From Pseudomonas sp. P5_109 (GTDB lineage: Bacteria; Pseudomonadota; Gammaproteobacteria; Pseudomonadales; Pseudomonadaceae), in assembly GCF_034009455.1 (NCBI RefSeq), contig NZ_CP125380.1:6892179-6956178 (forward strand): a stretch of 64,000 nucleotides of DNA, read 5' to 3'. The notes under the pieces were generated by a model that saw nothing but the letters and a program-made list of their open reading frames with translations, ran no database searches and was not told the DNA's origin. Each line of letters begins with the position of its first letter. Within the stretch, counting starts at the first letter, position 1. This document shows positions 8,754 through 16,991 of the stretch, one piece after another. A program made the position numbers and the translations under genes.

Positions 8754-9959
8754 TCAGGCGGCTTCTTCATACCAAGGGCCGAATGGATCAGGGAGCAAAC
8801 GCCAGCCCTCTACGCCCAACGCCATTTCCTCATCGGTCAGCAGGCAGGCATCCAGTTCGGCCGTGAGTAACGTGAAGTCGATGTTCTGGCCGATGAATAC
8901 CAACTCCTGGCGACAGTCCCCGCTGTCGGCGGTCCAGTGCTTCATGATCCCGGTGGTACTTTCCGGATCCTGCGGCCATTGGTTTTTCGGTACGTAACGC
9001 CACCAGCGCCCGGCAAAACCATAGCGCATCAAACCGCCGGCCTGGGACCAACTGCCAGCGTCCCTGTGCTTGCTCGCCAGCCAGAAAAAACCCTTGGAGC
9101 GCAGCAGCTTGCCGTTGTCCCAGGGGCCATCGATGAAGTTGAAGAAACGCTGCGGATGGAACGGCCGGCGTGCCCGGTAAGCACTGGAAGCGATACCGTA
9201 CTCGTCGGTTTCCGGCACGTGTTCGCCGTGCAGCTCCTGCAACCATCCCGGTGCCTGGGCAGCCTTTTCAAAGTCAAAACGACCGGTGTTGAGAATTTTA
9301 TCCAAGGGGATTTCGCCCATCGCCATCGGAATGATTTCCGCCCGGGCGTTGAGCCGTTCCAGTATGGCGATCAGTTCCTCGCGTTGGTGGCTGCTGATCA
9401 AATCGATCTTGCTGAGCAAAATCACATCGGCGAACTCGACTTGCTCGATCAACAGGTCGGTGATCGAACGCTCGTCCTCTTCCCCCAGTGTTTCTCCCCG
9501 GGAGGCCAGGCTTTCGGCAGCCTGGTAATCGAGCAGGAAGTTCATGCCATCGACCACCGTGACCATGGTGTCCAGGCGTGCGATGTCGTTGAGGCTCTGC
9601 CCGTTTTCATCGCGAAAGGTGAAGGTTTCCGCCACTGGCAGGGGTTCGGAAATACCTGTGGACTCGATCAGCAGGTAGTCGAAGCGACCTTCCTTGGCGA
9701 GTTGACTCACTTCCTTGAGCAAATCTTCACGTAACGTACAGCAAATACACCCGTTACTCATCTCAACCAACCGTTCTTCAGCGCGATTAAGGCTGACATC
9801 ACGCTGAACTTCGGTGCCATCGACGTTGATTTCGCTCATATCGTTGACGATTACCGCAACCCGTAAACCATCGCGATTACGTAGTATGTAATTAAGAAGT
9901 GTACTTTTCCCGGCACCAAGAAAGCCGGAGAGAACGGTCACGGGGAGTCGATTGGACAT
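8754..9959 (-). CDS. zigA: Zinc metallochaperone GTPase ZigA (COG0523)
   Basis: 401 residues. G3E GTPase of the zinc-regulated COG0523 subgroup; family members hand zinc to client enzymes under zinc limitation. Walker [10 protein letters not shown] (residues 12-20), CxCC in NGCICC (69-74), the ESTGISEP Walker B region, SKID for guanine specificity, and a full C-terminal CobW_C domain (from about 270). I chose ATG 9959 because GAGGA lies eight bases before it; GTG 9974 and ATG 9965 are in frame but badly spaced. A Zur box lies 52 bases upstream (10011-10023), so strong induction under zinc starvation is expected. In P. aeruginosa dksA2 is found beside zigA; it is not here. Confidence 0.9.
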   Translation of the reverse strand: MSNRLPVTVLSGFLGAGKSTLLNYILRNRDGLRVAVIVNDMSEINVDGTEVQRDVSLNRAEERLVEMSNGCICCTLREDLLKEVSQLAKEGRFDYLLIESTGISEPLPVAETFTFRDENGQSLNDIARLDTMVTVVDGMNFLLDYQAAESLASRGETLGEEDERSITDLLIEQVEFADVILLSKIDLISSHQREELIAILERLNARAEIIPMAMGEIPLDKILNTGRFDFEKAAQAPGWLQELHGEHVPETDEYGIASSAYRARRPFHPQRFFNFIDGPWDNGKLLRSKGFFWLASKHRDAGSWSQAGGLMRYGFAGRWWRYVPKNQWPQDPESTTGIMKHWTADSGDCRQELVFIGQNIDFTLLTAELDACLLTDEEMALGVEGWRLLPDPFGPWYEEAA

Positions 9960-10010
9960 CTGCATATTCCTCACAGGGATGCCCTGTCGCTGCGTCGGGC
10001 TTTAGGCAAT

Positions 10011-10023
10011 GTTATAGCATAAC
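10011..10023. promoter_or_regulatory. Zur box between zigA and the secreted-protein gene
   Basis: GTTATAGCATAAC, a perfect 5-bp inverted repeat with 3-base spacer. It matches the gamma-proteobacterial Zur core GTTAT-ANT-ATAAC at all conserved positions. It lies in the divergent region between zigA (start 9959) and the gene at 10101, so it probably represses both when zinc is plentiful. Confidence 0.85.
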
Positions 10024-10100
10024 TATACAAATTAACCATCCCCTTGCTCAACAGGGCAAAGGACAGGATGCTGAACGTCGCTCCCTTTGTGAGATTCCCC

Positions 10101-10478
10101 ATGCGCAACGCCCTGAAACCTGCATTGATCATGCTGTCCCTGCTGGTGGCTGCCGACGCGATGGCCCAGATCCCGAGCCTGGCCAAGTGCACCCGCAGCG
10201 CCAATCTGCTGGCCTGCGTGGATGCGGATGGCAACGCCTACAGCGTCAATACCGCTGGCAGCACCCTCTATCTGCGGGGTTTCGAGACAGCCGGAAAACG
10301 CTATTGGGTGCAGACCAACAGCCGCTACGGTCAATTTACGTTTTTCACCGGCATCGCTTCCGATGGCGAGGCCTGGGTTGGCTACAACCAGCGCATCGGC
10401 TGGACCACGATCAACCGGTTTTCCAGCTCCGGCGGCAGCAGCGCCAAGTTCACCTGCAGCCGGATCGCTGGCTGTTAG
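10101..10478 (+). CDS. Small secreted protein of unknown function in the zinc island
   Basis: 125 residues with a signal peptide (MRNALKPALIMLSLLVAADAMA, cleavage before QIP). The mature part has four cysteines (about 30, 39, 119, 125), two near each end, which would close a glycine- and aromatic-rich beta-type domain. No family recognised. Start uncertain: ATG 10101 gives a normal signal peptide, while in-frame ATG 10068 with AAGGA four bases before it would add eleven residues. The gene follows the Zur box at 10011, and its stop overlaps the convergent amiA stop by four bases. Location and likely Zur control suggest an envelope role in zinc stress (inference). Confidence 0.75.
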   Translation: MRNALKPALIMLSLLVAADAMAQIPSLAKCTRSANLLACVDADGNAYSVNTAGSTLYLRGFETAGKRYWVQTNSRYGQFTFFTGIASDGEAWVGYNQRIGWTTINRFSSSGGSSAKFTCSRIAGC

Positions 10479-11677
10479 GCCTGCGTATTTTTCTGCTCCT
10501 GCTGCCAGGCGAGGTAGCTGTTGATCGGCGGATTTTTCTGGAAGTAGCGCTGCAACCCTTCGAACAGGCCGTCCGCCACCGCTTGCTGATGGCGTGCGGT
10601 CACCAGCCGCTGACTGTCGCGGGCATTGGAAATGAAGCCGGTTTCGACCAGGATCGACGGCACATCCGGCGACTTCAACACCGCGAAGCCTGCCTGTTCC
10701 ACGCGCTTCTGATGCAAGGTGGTGATACCCGCCAGGCTACCGAGTACGGTGCTGCCCAGCTCCAGACTGGCGGCGAGGGTGGCGTTCATCGACATGTCGA
10801 GGATGACCCCGGCGAGCATCGGATCCTTGTCCTTGAGATTGAGCAGGCTCGTCGCACCCAGCAGGTCCGCGCCGTTCTCTCGTTGCGCCATGAAACGCGC
10901 AGTGGCGGAGGTTGCGCCGCCTTCAGACAGGCAGTACACCGACGCGCCTGATGCCGTGAGACGCGGCGCCGCATCGGCGTGTACCGAGATGAACATGTCG
11001 GCATTGTGCTTGCGGGCGATGTCCACGCGCTTGCGCAACGGCACGAAGAAATCGTCATTGCGCACCAGTTTCACGTCGAATCCTTTTTCGCGCTTCAGGC
11101 GCCTGGCCAGCAACTGAGCGATGGACAGCACCACGTCTTTTTCTCGCTCGCCTTTGGCCCCGATCGCTCCCGGATCCTTGCCGCCATGGCCGGGATCGAC
11201 CACCACGATGATGTCGCGCTTGGGGTGGGCCTTGGTTGTGATCACTGCGGGCGCTGCTGGCGTCGCTGATGGCAACGCAGCGGTAGCCTTCAGGTCGAGC
11301 ACCAGCCGATGTCCCTGCCCATCCTGGGGTGGCAACAGGAAGCTGTCGAGCTGCACCGGCTCACGGAGGTCGAGGACGACCCGCGTATCGCCCTTGCCGA
11401 AATGCCCGGAGCGAATCGAACGGATCACACCATCGCCCAGGGCCAACTGACTGAAGTCGCCGCTGAGGCCGGCGCTACAGAGGTCGATGATCAGTCGCTC
11501 TGGGGCACTCAACGAGAAGGTCTTGTACTGCACCGGTCCGCTCAGATCGAACACCAGTCTGAGCTTCCCGTCCGTGTGCCAAAGCCTTGCGTTACGAATT
11601 TGCGAAGCCGCCGCGCCGAAGGGTAAAGCGAAGGCCGCGCTGGCGAGAATCAAGTTGAGCAGGTGGCGTCTGTGCAT
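10475..11677 (-). CDS. amiA: N-acetylmuramoyl-L-alanine amidase (zinc-island copy, AmiA type)
   Basis: 400 residues. Zinc hydrolase that cleaves the amide bond between MurNAc and L-Ala in peptidoglycan, exported to the periplasm. Signal peptide (about 1-24, Arg-rich start MHRRHLL suggests Tat), AMIN domain (about 25-130), and Amidase_3 domain from IVVVDPGHGGKDPGAIG. Zinc ligands visible: His in DPGHGG, Glu in KGEREKD and His in ISVHADA; the catalytic Glu is in LVETGFISN. Divergent from folE2 with a Zur box between them. It is the usual paralog of the housekeeping AmiB-type amidase found in Zur-controlled islands of pseudomonads. Confidence 0.93.
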   Translation of the reverse strand: MHRRHLLNLILASAAFALPFGAAASQIRNARLWHTDGKLRLVFDLSGPVQYKTFSLSAPERLIIDLCSAGLSGDFSQLALGDGVIRSIRSGHFGKGDTRVVLDLREPVQLDSFLLPPQDGQGHRLVLDLKATAALPSATPAAPAVITTKAHPKRDIIVVVDPGHGGKDPGAIGAKGEREKDVVLSIAQLLARRLKREKGFDVKLVRNDDFFVPLRKRVDIARKHNADMFISVHADAAPRLTASGASVYCLSEGGATSATARFMAQRENGADLLGATSLLNLKDKDPMLAGVILDMSMNATLAASLELGSTVLGSLAGITTLHQKRVEQAGFAVLKSPDVPSILVETGFISNARDSQRLVTARHQQAVADGLFEGLQRYFQKNPPINSYLAWQQEQKNTQA

Positions 11678-11717
11678 GATGAAAGCCTGTTCATGAAAAA
11701 GGCATCGTCGATTGTAT

Positions 11718-11732
11718 TGTTATACTATAACA
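11718..11732. promoter_or_regulatory. Zur box between amiA and folE2
   Basis: TGTTATACTATAACA, a perfect 7-bp palindrome around a central C. It matches the Zur consensus TGTTATANTATAACA fully. It contains TATACT, a good -10 hexamer, so bound Zur would cover the promoter. It lies 32 bases before folE2 and 41 bases before amiA, and is expected to control amiA on one side and the folE2-to-ThrRS-like operon on the other. Confidence 0.93.
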
Positions 11733-11763
11733 TGGCAATTCAACTCCCACGATGGACCTGCTC

Positions 11764-12660
11764 ATGAATGCGCTGACTCTGCCGGATATCGCCGCGCAGG
11801 CCTCACGCCAAGCCCTGCCACTGGAGTGGGTGGGCATGTGCGGCATTGCTCTTCCTGTTTTGTTTGATGGCCAACGACTGAATGCAAAGGCCGATGCCGG
11901 CGTGAGCCTCGACGATGGCAATGCGCGCGGCATTCATATGTCACGGCTCTATCTGGCGCTTGAGTTGTTGGAGCAGGAACGCCTCTCTCCGGCTTTATTG
12001 CGACGGGTTTTGCAGCGTTTTCTTGAGAGCCATGAGGGGCTATCCAGCAGCGCTCACTTAACCATTCACGCCGATGTGTTGCTGAAAAGGCCGGCTCTGA
12101 TCAGTCCATTGGCAGGTTGGAAAAGCTATCCGGTCAGCATCGAAGCGCGCTTGAAAAACGCAATGTTCCACGTGGAACTAAAAATCGACCTGCCTTATTC
12201 CTCAACCTGTCCATGCTCTGCGGCCCTTTCTCGACAGTTGATTCAGCAGCAATTCGTCGACGATTTCGCCAACAAGTCACTGCAACACGCTGACGTTTTA
12301 GCGTGGCTTGGGACCACGAACGGCATCGTCGCTACACCTCACAGTCAACGCAGCAACGCAAAGTTGCGCGTGCGGCTGGCTGATTTTTTGGACGAGTTGC
12401 CTCTGATCGCCGTCATCAACGACGCCGAAGCCGCACTCGGTACAGCTGTTCAAACAGCAGTAAAACGCGCCGACGAACAAGCCTTCGCCCTGGCCAATGG
12501 TCAGAACCTGATGTTCTGCGAAGACGCCGCACGCCGTTTGAATCAGGCCCTGAAACGCTCCACCGGCATCAATGCCTTCCACATTCGTGTGATCCACGCC
12601 GAAAGCCTGCACGCCCATGACGCCGTAGCCGAAAGCCGATTCAACTGGGAGGTCGCATGA
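11764..12660 (+). CDS. folE2: GTP cyclohydrolase FolE2 (type IB)
   Basis: 298 residues. Converts GTP to 7,8-dihydroneopterin triphosphate, the first step of folate synthesis. The IB enzyme can use metals other than zinc and replaces zinc-dependent FolE in zinc starvation. Family features: WVGMCGI near the N-terminus and the conserved STCPCS motif (Cys149 and Cys151), with length near the usual 300. Start is uncertain between ATG 11764 (alignment to family start) and ATG 11752; neither has a strong ribosome site. First gene after the Zur box; its stop overlaps the ABC ATPase start (ATGA). A parS site is embedded at 12164-12179. Confidence 0.92.
   Translation: MNALTLPDIAAQASRQALPLEWVGMCGIALPVLFDGQRLNAKADAGVSLDDGNARGIHMSRLYLALELLEQERLSPALLRRVLQRFLESHEGLSSSAHLTIHADVLLKRPALISPLAGWKSYPVSIEARLKNAMFHVELKIDLPYSSTCPCSAALSRQLIQQQFVDDFANKSLQHADVLAWLGTTNGIVATPHSQRSNAKLRVRLADFLDELPLIAVINDAEAALGTAVQTAVKRADEQAFALANGQNLMFCEDAARRLNQALKRSTGINAFHIRVIHAESLHAHDAVAESRFNWEVA
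12164..12179. other. parS centromere site inside folE2
   Basis: TGTTCCACGTGGAACT, 15 of 16 matches to the parS palindrome TGTTCCACGTGGAACA. ParB (gene at 54725-55597) would bind here. About 51.5 kb from oriC. It lies within the folE2 coding sequence. Confidence 0.9.
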
Positions 12661-13325
12661 TTGCTTGCCACGCTTTGCGCTGGGGCGCACCGGGCCAACC
12701 ACTCACCCCAGCGCTGAACCTCGAACTGCCGAGGGGCAGCCTGACCGCCATCATCGGTGCGAACGGTTCTGGCAAAAGCAGCCTGCTGAAAGTCATCGCC
12801 GGCTTGCAAAAACCGTTGGCCGGAAAAGTGCGACTGAATGTTCCATTCAAGGGCGGCGTGTCGTTCCTGCCCCAGCAACAACACTTGGACAGGCAATTTC
12901 CGATCAGCCTTCAGGCATTGGTCGCCGCCGGTTTCTGGGGCAACATACAATCCCCGGAGATCCGTAGCCAACGACTGAATACCGTCCTCGAAAACTGGTG
13001 CCTGAAGGGTCTGGAAGATCGGCCCTTGATGGCCCTCTCCGGCGGTGAATTGCAACGTGCCCTGCTCGCCCGTTTGAGCCTGACCGACGCACCTTTGCTG
13101 CTACTCGATGAACCCCACGCGGCCCTCGATGAATGGGGTCAAGAGTTGCTCTGGAAGCACCTGCACGAGTGGCACCACGAAGGCCGGACACTGATGGTCG
13201 TGTGCCATGACCTCGCCGCTGTCCGCGACCACATCCCCCACACGTTGCTGATCAAAAGCAGCGGTTGCGTACTCGGTTCGAGCTTCGAACTGATCCGCCA
13301 ACAACCACGAGCGCAGGTGGCCTGA
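12657..13325 (+). CDS. Metal ABC transporter ATP-binding protein (ZnuC/AztA type)
   Basis: 222 residues. Nucleotide-binding subunit of a cluster-9-type metal importer, probably zinc or manganese. Walker A GANGSGKSS (about residues 37-45), signature LSGGE followed by LQRALLARL, Walker B LLLLDEP, and the switch His in VVCHDLAAV are all present. Starts in a 4-base overlap with folE2 and ends in a one-base overlap with the permease, so it is translationally coupled. Zur-operon context argues for zinc. It is distinct from the housekeeping znuABC, which is not in the window. Confidence 0.9.
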   Translation: MIACHALRWGAPGQPLTPALNLELPRGSLTAIIGANGSGKSSLLKVIAGLQKPLAGKVRLNVPFKGGVSFLPQQQHLDRQFPISLQALVAAGFWGNIQSPEIRSQRLNTVLENWCLKGLEDRPLMALSGGELQRALLARLSLTDAPLLLLDEPHAALDEWGQELLWKHLHEWHHEGRTLMVVCHDLAAVRDHIPHTLLIKSSGCVLGSSFELIRQQPRAQVA

Positions 13326-14191
13326 TGATCGCTGCCGTGCATCTCTGGCAACCCTTCCACGAATTCGTCTTCATGCGGCGGGCGTTGCTCGGTGGCTTGG
13401 TCCTGGCGTGCAGCACGGCGCCCCTGGGCGTGTTTCTGATCCTGCGGCGCATGAGCCTGATTGGCGATGCCGTCGCCCACGGCATCCTCCCCGGTGCGGC
13501 CTTGGGTTTCTGGTTTGCCGGATTGAGCCTCCCGGCATTGACCATCGGCGGCCTCGGTGCCGGCCTGAGTATGGCCGGCCTCGCGGCCTGGATTACCCGA
13601 CGCACCGGCCTGCGAGAGGACGCCAGCCTTGCAGCGATCTACCCGATTTCCCTGGCCATCGGCGTGCTGATTCTCGGCATCGCCGGCAAGCGCCTGGACC
13701 TGTTGCACCTGCTGTTTGGCTCGGCGCTGGCAGTAGACGGCCCGACCTTGACCGGCATGCTCTGGGTCTCGGGCCTGAGCCTGATTGCCATGGTATTGAT
13801 CTACAAACCACTGTTGCTCGACACCCTCGACCCGCTCTTTCTGCAAACCGTCAGCCGCCTCGGCCCACTGGCCCACGGCGTGTTCCTGACGCTGGTGGTG
13901 ATGAACCTGGTCATCGGTTTCCAGGCGATCGGCGCGTTGATGGTAGTCGGCCTGATGATGTTGCCGGCGGCTGCAGCGCGCTTCTGGAGTCGCCGCTTGC
14001 CTGTGCTGATCGTCATTGCCGCCTTGCTCGGCAGCCTCTCGGTATGGCTCGGTCTATTGATCTCGTTCTACTTCTCGCTGCCCAGTGGCCCGGCAATCGT
14101 GCTGGTGGCCGGTGCTGGATATTTGTTGTCCGTGGTGTTCGGGCCGGTACACGGCTTGCTGCGCCGCCCGCCTTTGCTCACATCCCAATGA
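13325..14191 (+). CDS. Metal ABC transporter permease (ABC-3 family, ZnuB/AztB type)
   Basis: 288 residues with about eight hydrophobic helices. ABC-3 family permease; SLIGDAVAHGILPGAALGFW is the characteristic segment after the first helices, and FQAIGALMVVGLMMLPAAAA the second conserved region. Start ATG 13325 overlaps the ATPase stop (TGATG). An in-frame extension upstream exists but lies inside the ATPase gene. Forms the inner-membrane channel with the ATPase at 12657 and the binding protein at 14203. Confidence 0.92.
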   Translation: MIAAVHLWQPFHEFVFMRRALLGGLVLACSTAPLGVFLILRRMSLIGDAVAHGILPGAALGFWFAGLSLPALTIGGLGAGLSMAGLAAWITRRTGLREDASLAAIYPISLAIGVLILGIAGKRLDLLHLLFGSALAVDGPTLTGMLWVSGLSLIAMVLIYKPLLLDTLDPLFLQTVSRLGPLAHGVFLTLVVMNLVIGFQAIGALMVVGLMMLPAAAARFWSRRLPVLIVIAALLGSLSVWLGLLISFYFSLPSGPAIVLVAGAGYLLSVVFGPVHGLLRRPPLLTSQ

Positions 14192-14202
14192 GGTGTTACC
14201 CG

Positions 14203-15078
14203 ATGCGCGCTTTACTCGTGCTGTTCAGCTTGATGGTGTCGATGTCGCTGTCTGCCGCCGAAAAACTTCAGGTGGTCACCAGCTTCAGCATCTTGGCCGA
14301 CATGACCCGACAGGTCGGCAAGGATCATGTCCAGATCACCAACATGGTCGGCCCGGACGCGGATGCCCACACCTACGAGCCGACACCGGACGACGCCAAG
14401 GCACTGCTCAAAGCCAGGCTCATCATCAAGAACGGCCTGGGTTTCGAGCCCTGGCTCGATCGCCTGGTGACGAGCACAGAGACCCGTGCGCCGGTCATCA
14501 GCGCGAGCCACGGTGTCATACCGCGTAGCCTGGATGAAGACGGCGAAAACGTTCCCGACCCGCATGCCTGGCATAACCTGGCGAACACCGAGTTGTACAT
14601 CGCCAACATCACCAAGGCGCTGATCGCCGCTGACCCGGCGAACACCGCCGACTACGAGCGCAACAGCAAGGCGTATCTGAAACAGGTCTACGCCCTGCTC
14701 GCCGAAGCCAAGGCCAAACTCGGCTCGCTGCCACCGGGCAACCGCAAGATAGTGACGTCCCATGACGCCTTCGGTTATCTCGGCCAAGCCTACGGCATCG
14801 AGTTCATGGCGCCTCAAGGCCTGTCCACCGAGCGCGAACCTTCAGCCGGGGAAGTAGCCGCCCTGATCACCCAGATTCGCCAGGCCAAGGTCAAGGCGGT
14901 GTTCATGGAAAACATCAAGGACGCGCGCCTGCTCAAGCAGATCGCCGATGAAAGCGGCGCGCAGATCGGCGGCACTTTGTACTCCGATGCGCTCGCGGCG
15001 AGCGGTCCGGCCAGCACCTTCACCGGGTTGTTCGAGTACAACCTCAACACCCTGTACAACGCGTTGAGCCAGCCATGA
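14203..15078 (+). CDS. Metal ABC transporter substrate-binding protein (ZnuA/AztC type)
   Basis: 291 residues. Cluster-9 periplasmic binding protein. Signal peptide MRALLVLFSLMVSMSLSAAE, cleaved around residue 19. Expected ligands: His in DADAHTYEPT, His in PDPHAWHN, His in TSHDAFGYL and Asp in LYSDAL. It has no long His-rich loop of the ZnuA kind, which is more like AztC. ATG 14203 has GAGGTG seven bases before it; an upstream in-frame ATG at 14188 would overlap that site. Its stop overlaps the next gene by four bases. Confidence 0.92.
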   Translation: MRALLVLFSLMVSMSLSAAEKLQVVTSFSILADMTRQVGKDHVQITNMVGPDADAHTYEPTPDDAKALLKARLIIKNGLGFEPWLDRLVTSTETRAPVISASHGVIPRSLDEDGENVPDPHAWHNLANTELYIANITKALIAADPANTADYERNSKAYLKQVYALLAEAKAKLGSLPPGNRKIVTSHDAFGYLGQAYGIEFMAPQGLSTEREPSAGEVAALITQIRQAKVKAVFMENIKDARLLKQIADESGAQIGGTLYSDALAASGPASTFTGLFEYNLNTLYNALSQP

Positions 15079-15635
15079 TCCGCAAGAATCCTTCCGGAGA
15101 TATACCGCTGATTGCCGAGTCGGCCTATGTCGACAAGACGGCGATCATCTGCGGCAAAGTGGTGATTGGCGAGAACGTGTTCGTCGGGCCCTACGCGGTG
15201 ATCCGCGCTGACGAAGTCGATGACTCAGGTGACATGCAGCCGATCACCATCGGTGCCAACTCGAACATCCAGGACGGTGTGGTGATCCACTCCAAATCGG
15301 GTGCCGCGGTGACCATCGGCGAATTCAGTTCCATCGCCCACCGCTCGATCGTCCACGGCCCCTGCACCGTGGGCAATCGGGTGTTCATCGGTTTCAACAG
15401 CGTGCTATTCAACTGCGTGGTCGGTGACGGTTGCGTGGTGCGGCACAACTCGGTGGTCGACGGGCGCGATCTGCCTGAGGCGTTCTACGTGCCCTCCACC
15501 ACACGGATCGGCCCCAACACCGACCTCTCGCAATACCCGCCGGTGAGCGTCAGTGCCTCGGAGTTTTCCGAAGATGTGGCGCGCACCAACGTCGATCTGG
15601 TGCGCGGCTACAAAGCCCAGCAAAACGAGTTCTGA
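15075..15635 (+). CDS. Gamma-class carbonic anhydrase-like protein
   Basis: 186 residues. Left-handed beta-helix with hexapeptide repeats (ADKT/VVIGENVFVG/ITIGANSNIQDG/VTIGEFSSIAH/CTVGNRVFIG). The metal His positions of gamma-CAs are present (VVIHSKSG, SSIAHRSIVHG). Would interconvert CO2 and bicarbonate; gamma-CAs can use Fe or Co as well as Zn, which fits the zinc-sparing context. It is the counterpart of PA5540 of P. aeruginosa by position and type (from memory). Starts in a 4-base overlap with the binding-protein gene. Confidence 0.85.
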   Translation: MIRKNPSGDIPLIAESAYVDKTAIICGKVVIGENVFVGPYAVIRADEVDDSGDMQPITIGANSNIQDGVVIHSKSGAAVTIGEFSSIAHRSIVHGPCTVGNRVFIGFNSVLFNCVVGDGCVVRHNSVVDGRDLPEAFYVPSTTRIGPNTDLSQYPPVSVSASEFSEDVARTNVDLVRGYKAQQNEF

Positions 15636-15637
15636 CC

Positions 15638-16975
15638 ATGAGTAGCGTGCTGATTCGCAATGCCCGGCTGGTGAACGAAGGCCGTGTGTTCGAGGGCGAT
15701 CTGCTGGTGAGCAACGGCCGTATCGTGAAAATCGCACGCAGCATTCACGATGAAAATGCCAAGGTGGAGCTCGATGCCAAGGGCCAGTGGCTGCTGCCCG
15801 GCATGATCGACGACCAGGTGCATTTTCGCGATCCTGGCGCGCCCGACAAGGGCAGCATCTACACCGAATCCCGGGCCGCGGTGGCGGGTGGCATCACCAG
15901 CTTCATGGACATGCCGAACACCAGCCCGCCGACCCTGACCCTCGATGCACTGGCGGACAAGAAGCGCCGCGCGGCGATCAATTCCGTGGCCAACTACGGC
16001 TTTCATTTTGGCGTGAGCAACGACAACCTCGACACCGTCGCCGCGCTCAAGCCTTGTGAAGTGGCCGGGGTAAAAGTGTTCATGGGCGCCTCCACCGGCA
16101 ACATGCTGGTGGACGACCCACGCATTCTCGAGCGGCTCTTCGCCGAAGTGCCGACCTTGCTACTTGCCCACTGCGAGCACACGCCCAGCATCGAATCCAA
16201 CGCGGCCAAATTCAGAGAGCACTTTGGCGACTCCCCCCCTCCGGCCGCTCATCCACTGATCCGCGATGCCCAAGCGTGCTTTCGCTCATCGTCAATGGCG
16301 GTCGACCTGGCGAGAACACATGGCACTCGCCTGCACGTGCTGCACCAGACAACGGCTCGGGAACTGGCCTTGTTCGAGGACAAGCCACTGCCTCATAAAC
16401 GCATCACCGCTGAAGTCTGCCTGCATCATTTGCTGTTCGATGATCGCGACTACCCTGACCTTGGCAACCAGATCAAATGCAACCCGGCGATCAAGACACA
16501 AGCTGACCGCGATGCCCTGCGCCAGGCCCTGTCGAGCAACCGGCTGGACATCATCGGCAGCGACCACGCGCCGCACACCTGGTCGGAAAAGCAGCAACCC
16601 TACTGGCAGGCACCGTCCGGTCTGCCGCTGGTACAACACGCGCTGCCCGCGCTGTTGGAACTGGTCGCGGAGCAGATTTTGCCGATCACTACGCTGGTGG
16701 CAAAAACCAGTCACCGTGTCGCAGACCTGTTCGCCATTCCCGATCGCGGTTATCTTCGAGAGGGCTATTGGGCAGATCTGGTGCTGATCAAACCTGAACC
16801 TGGCGGCGTTGCCGTTTCCACGCAACCGATCCTGTCGCAGTGCGGCTGGACACCCTTCGCCCGCCGCAGCTTTCGACACAGCGTCAGCACCACGATCGTG
16901 TCGGGGCAAATTGCCTGGCACGACAAACGTCTAAATGACAGCTGCCAAGGTTTGCCCCTACGGTTTATGCGATAA
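15638..16975 (+). CDS. pyrC: Dihydroorotase paralog (PyrC-like)
   Basis: 445 residues. Amidohydrolase that closes carbamoyl-aspartate to dihydroorotate in pyrimidine synthesis. The N-terminal metal motif reads DDQVHFRDPG, so the first His of the usual HxH is Gln60 with His62 kept. This Gln form also occurs in a known subgroup of class I dihydroorotases. Lys in VKVFMGAST (carboxylated Lys), His in AHCEH, His in LHVLHQT and Asp in GSDHAPH are present, so it should be active. Follows the carbonic anhydrase by two bases. The island copy is thought to back up the zinc-dependent housekeeping PyrC when zinc is low. A second symbol, pyrQ, is used for the P. aeruginosa ortholog. Confidence 0.88.
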   Translation: MSSVLIRNARLVNEGRVFEGDLLVSNGRIVKIARSIHDENAKVELDAKGQWLLPGMIDDQVHFRDPGAPDKGSIYTESRAAVAGGITSFMDMPNTSPPTLTLDALADKKRRAAINSVANYGFHFGVSNDNLDTVAALKPCEVAGVKVFMGASTGNMLVDDPRILERLFAEVPTLLLAHCEHTPSIESNAAKFREHFGDSPPPAAHPLIRDAQACFRSSSMAVDLARTHGTRLHVLHQTTARELALFEDKPLPHKRITAEVCLHHLLFDDRDYPDLGNQIKCNPAIKTQADRDALRQALSSNRLDIIGSDHAPHTWSEKQQPYWQAPSGLPLVQHALPALLELVAEQILPITTLVAKTSHRVADLFAIPDRGYLREGYWADLVLIKPEPGGVAVSTQPILSQCGWTPFARRSFRHSVSTTIVSGQIAWHDKRLNDSCQGLPLRFMR

Positions 16976-16991
16976 AGCTCGTTAGAAGCAC

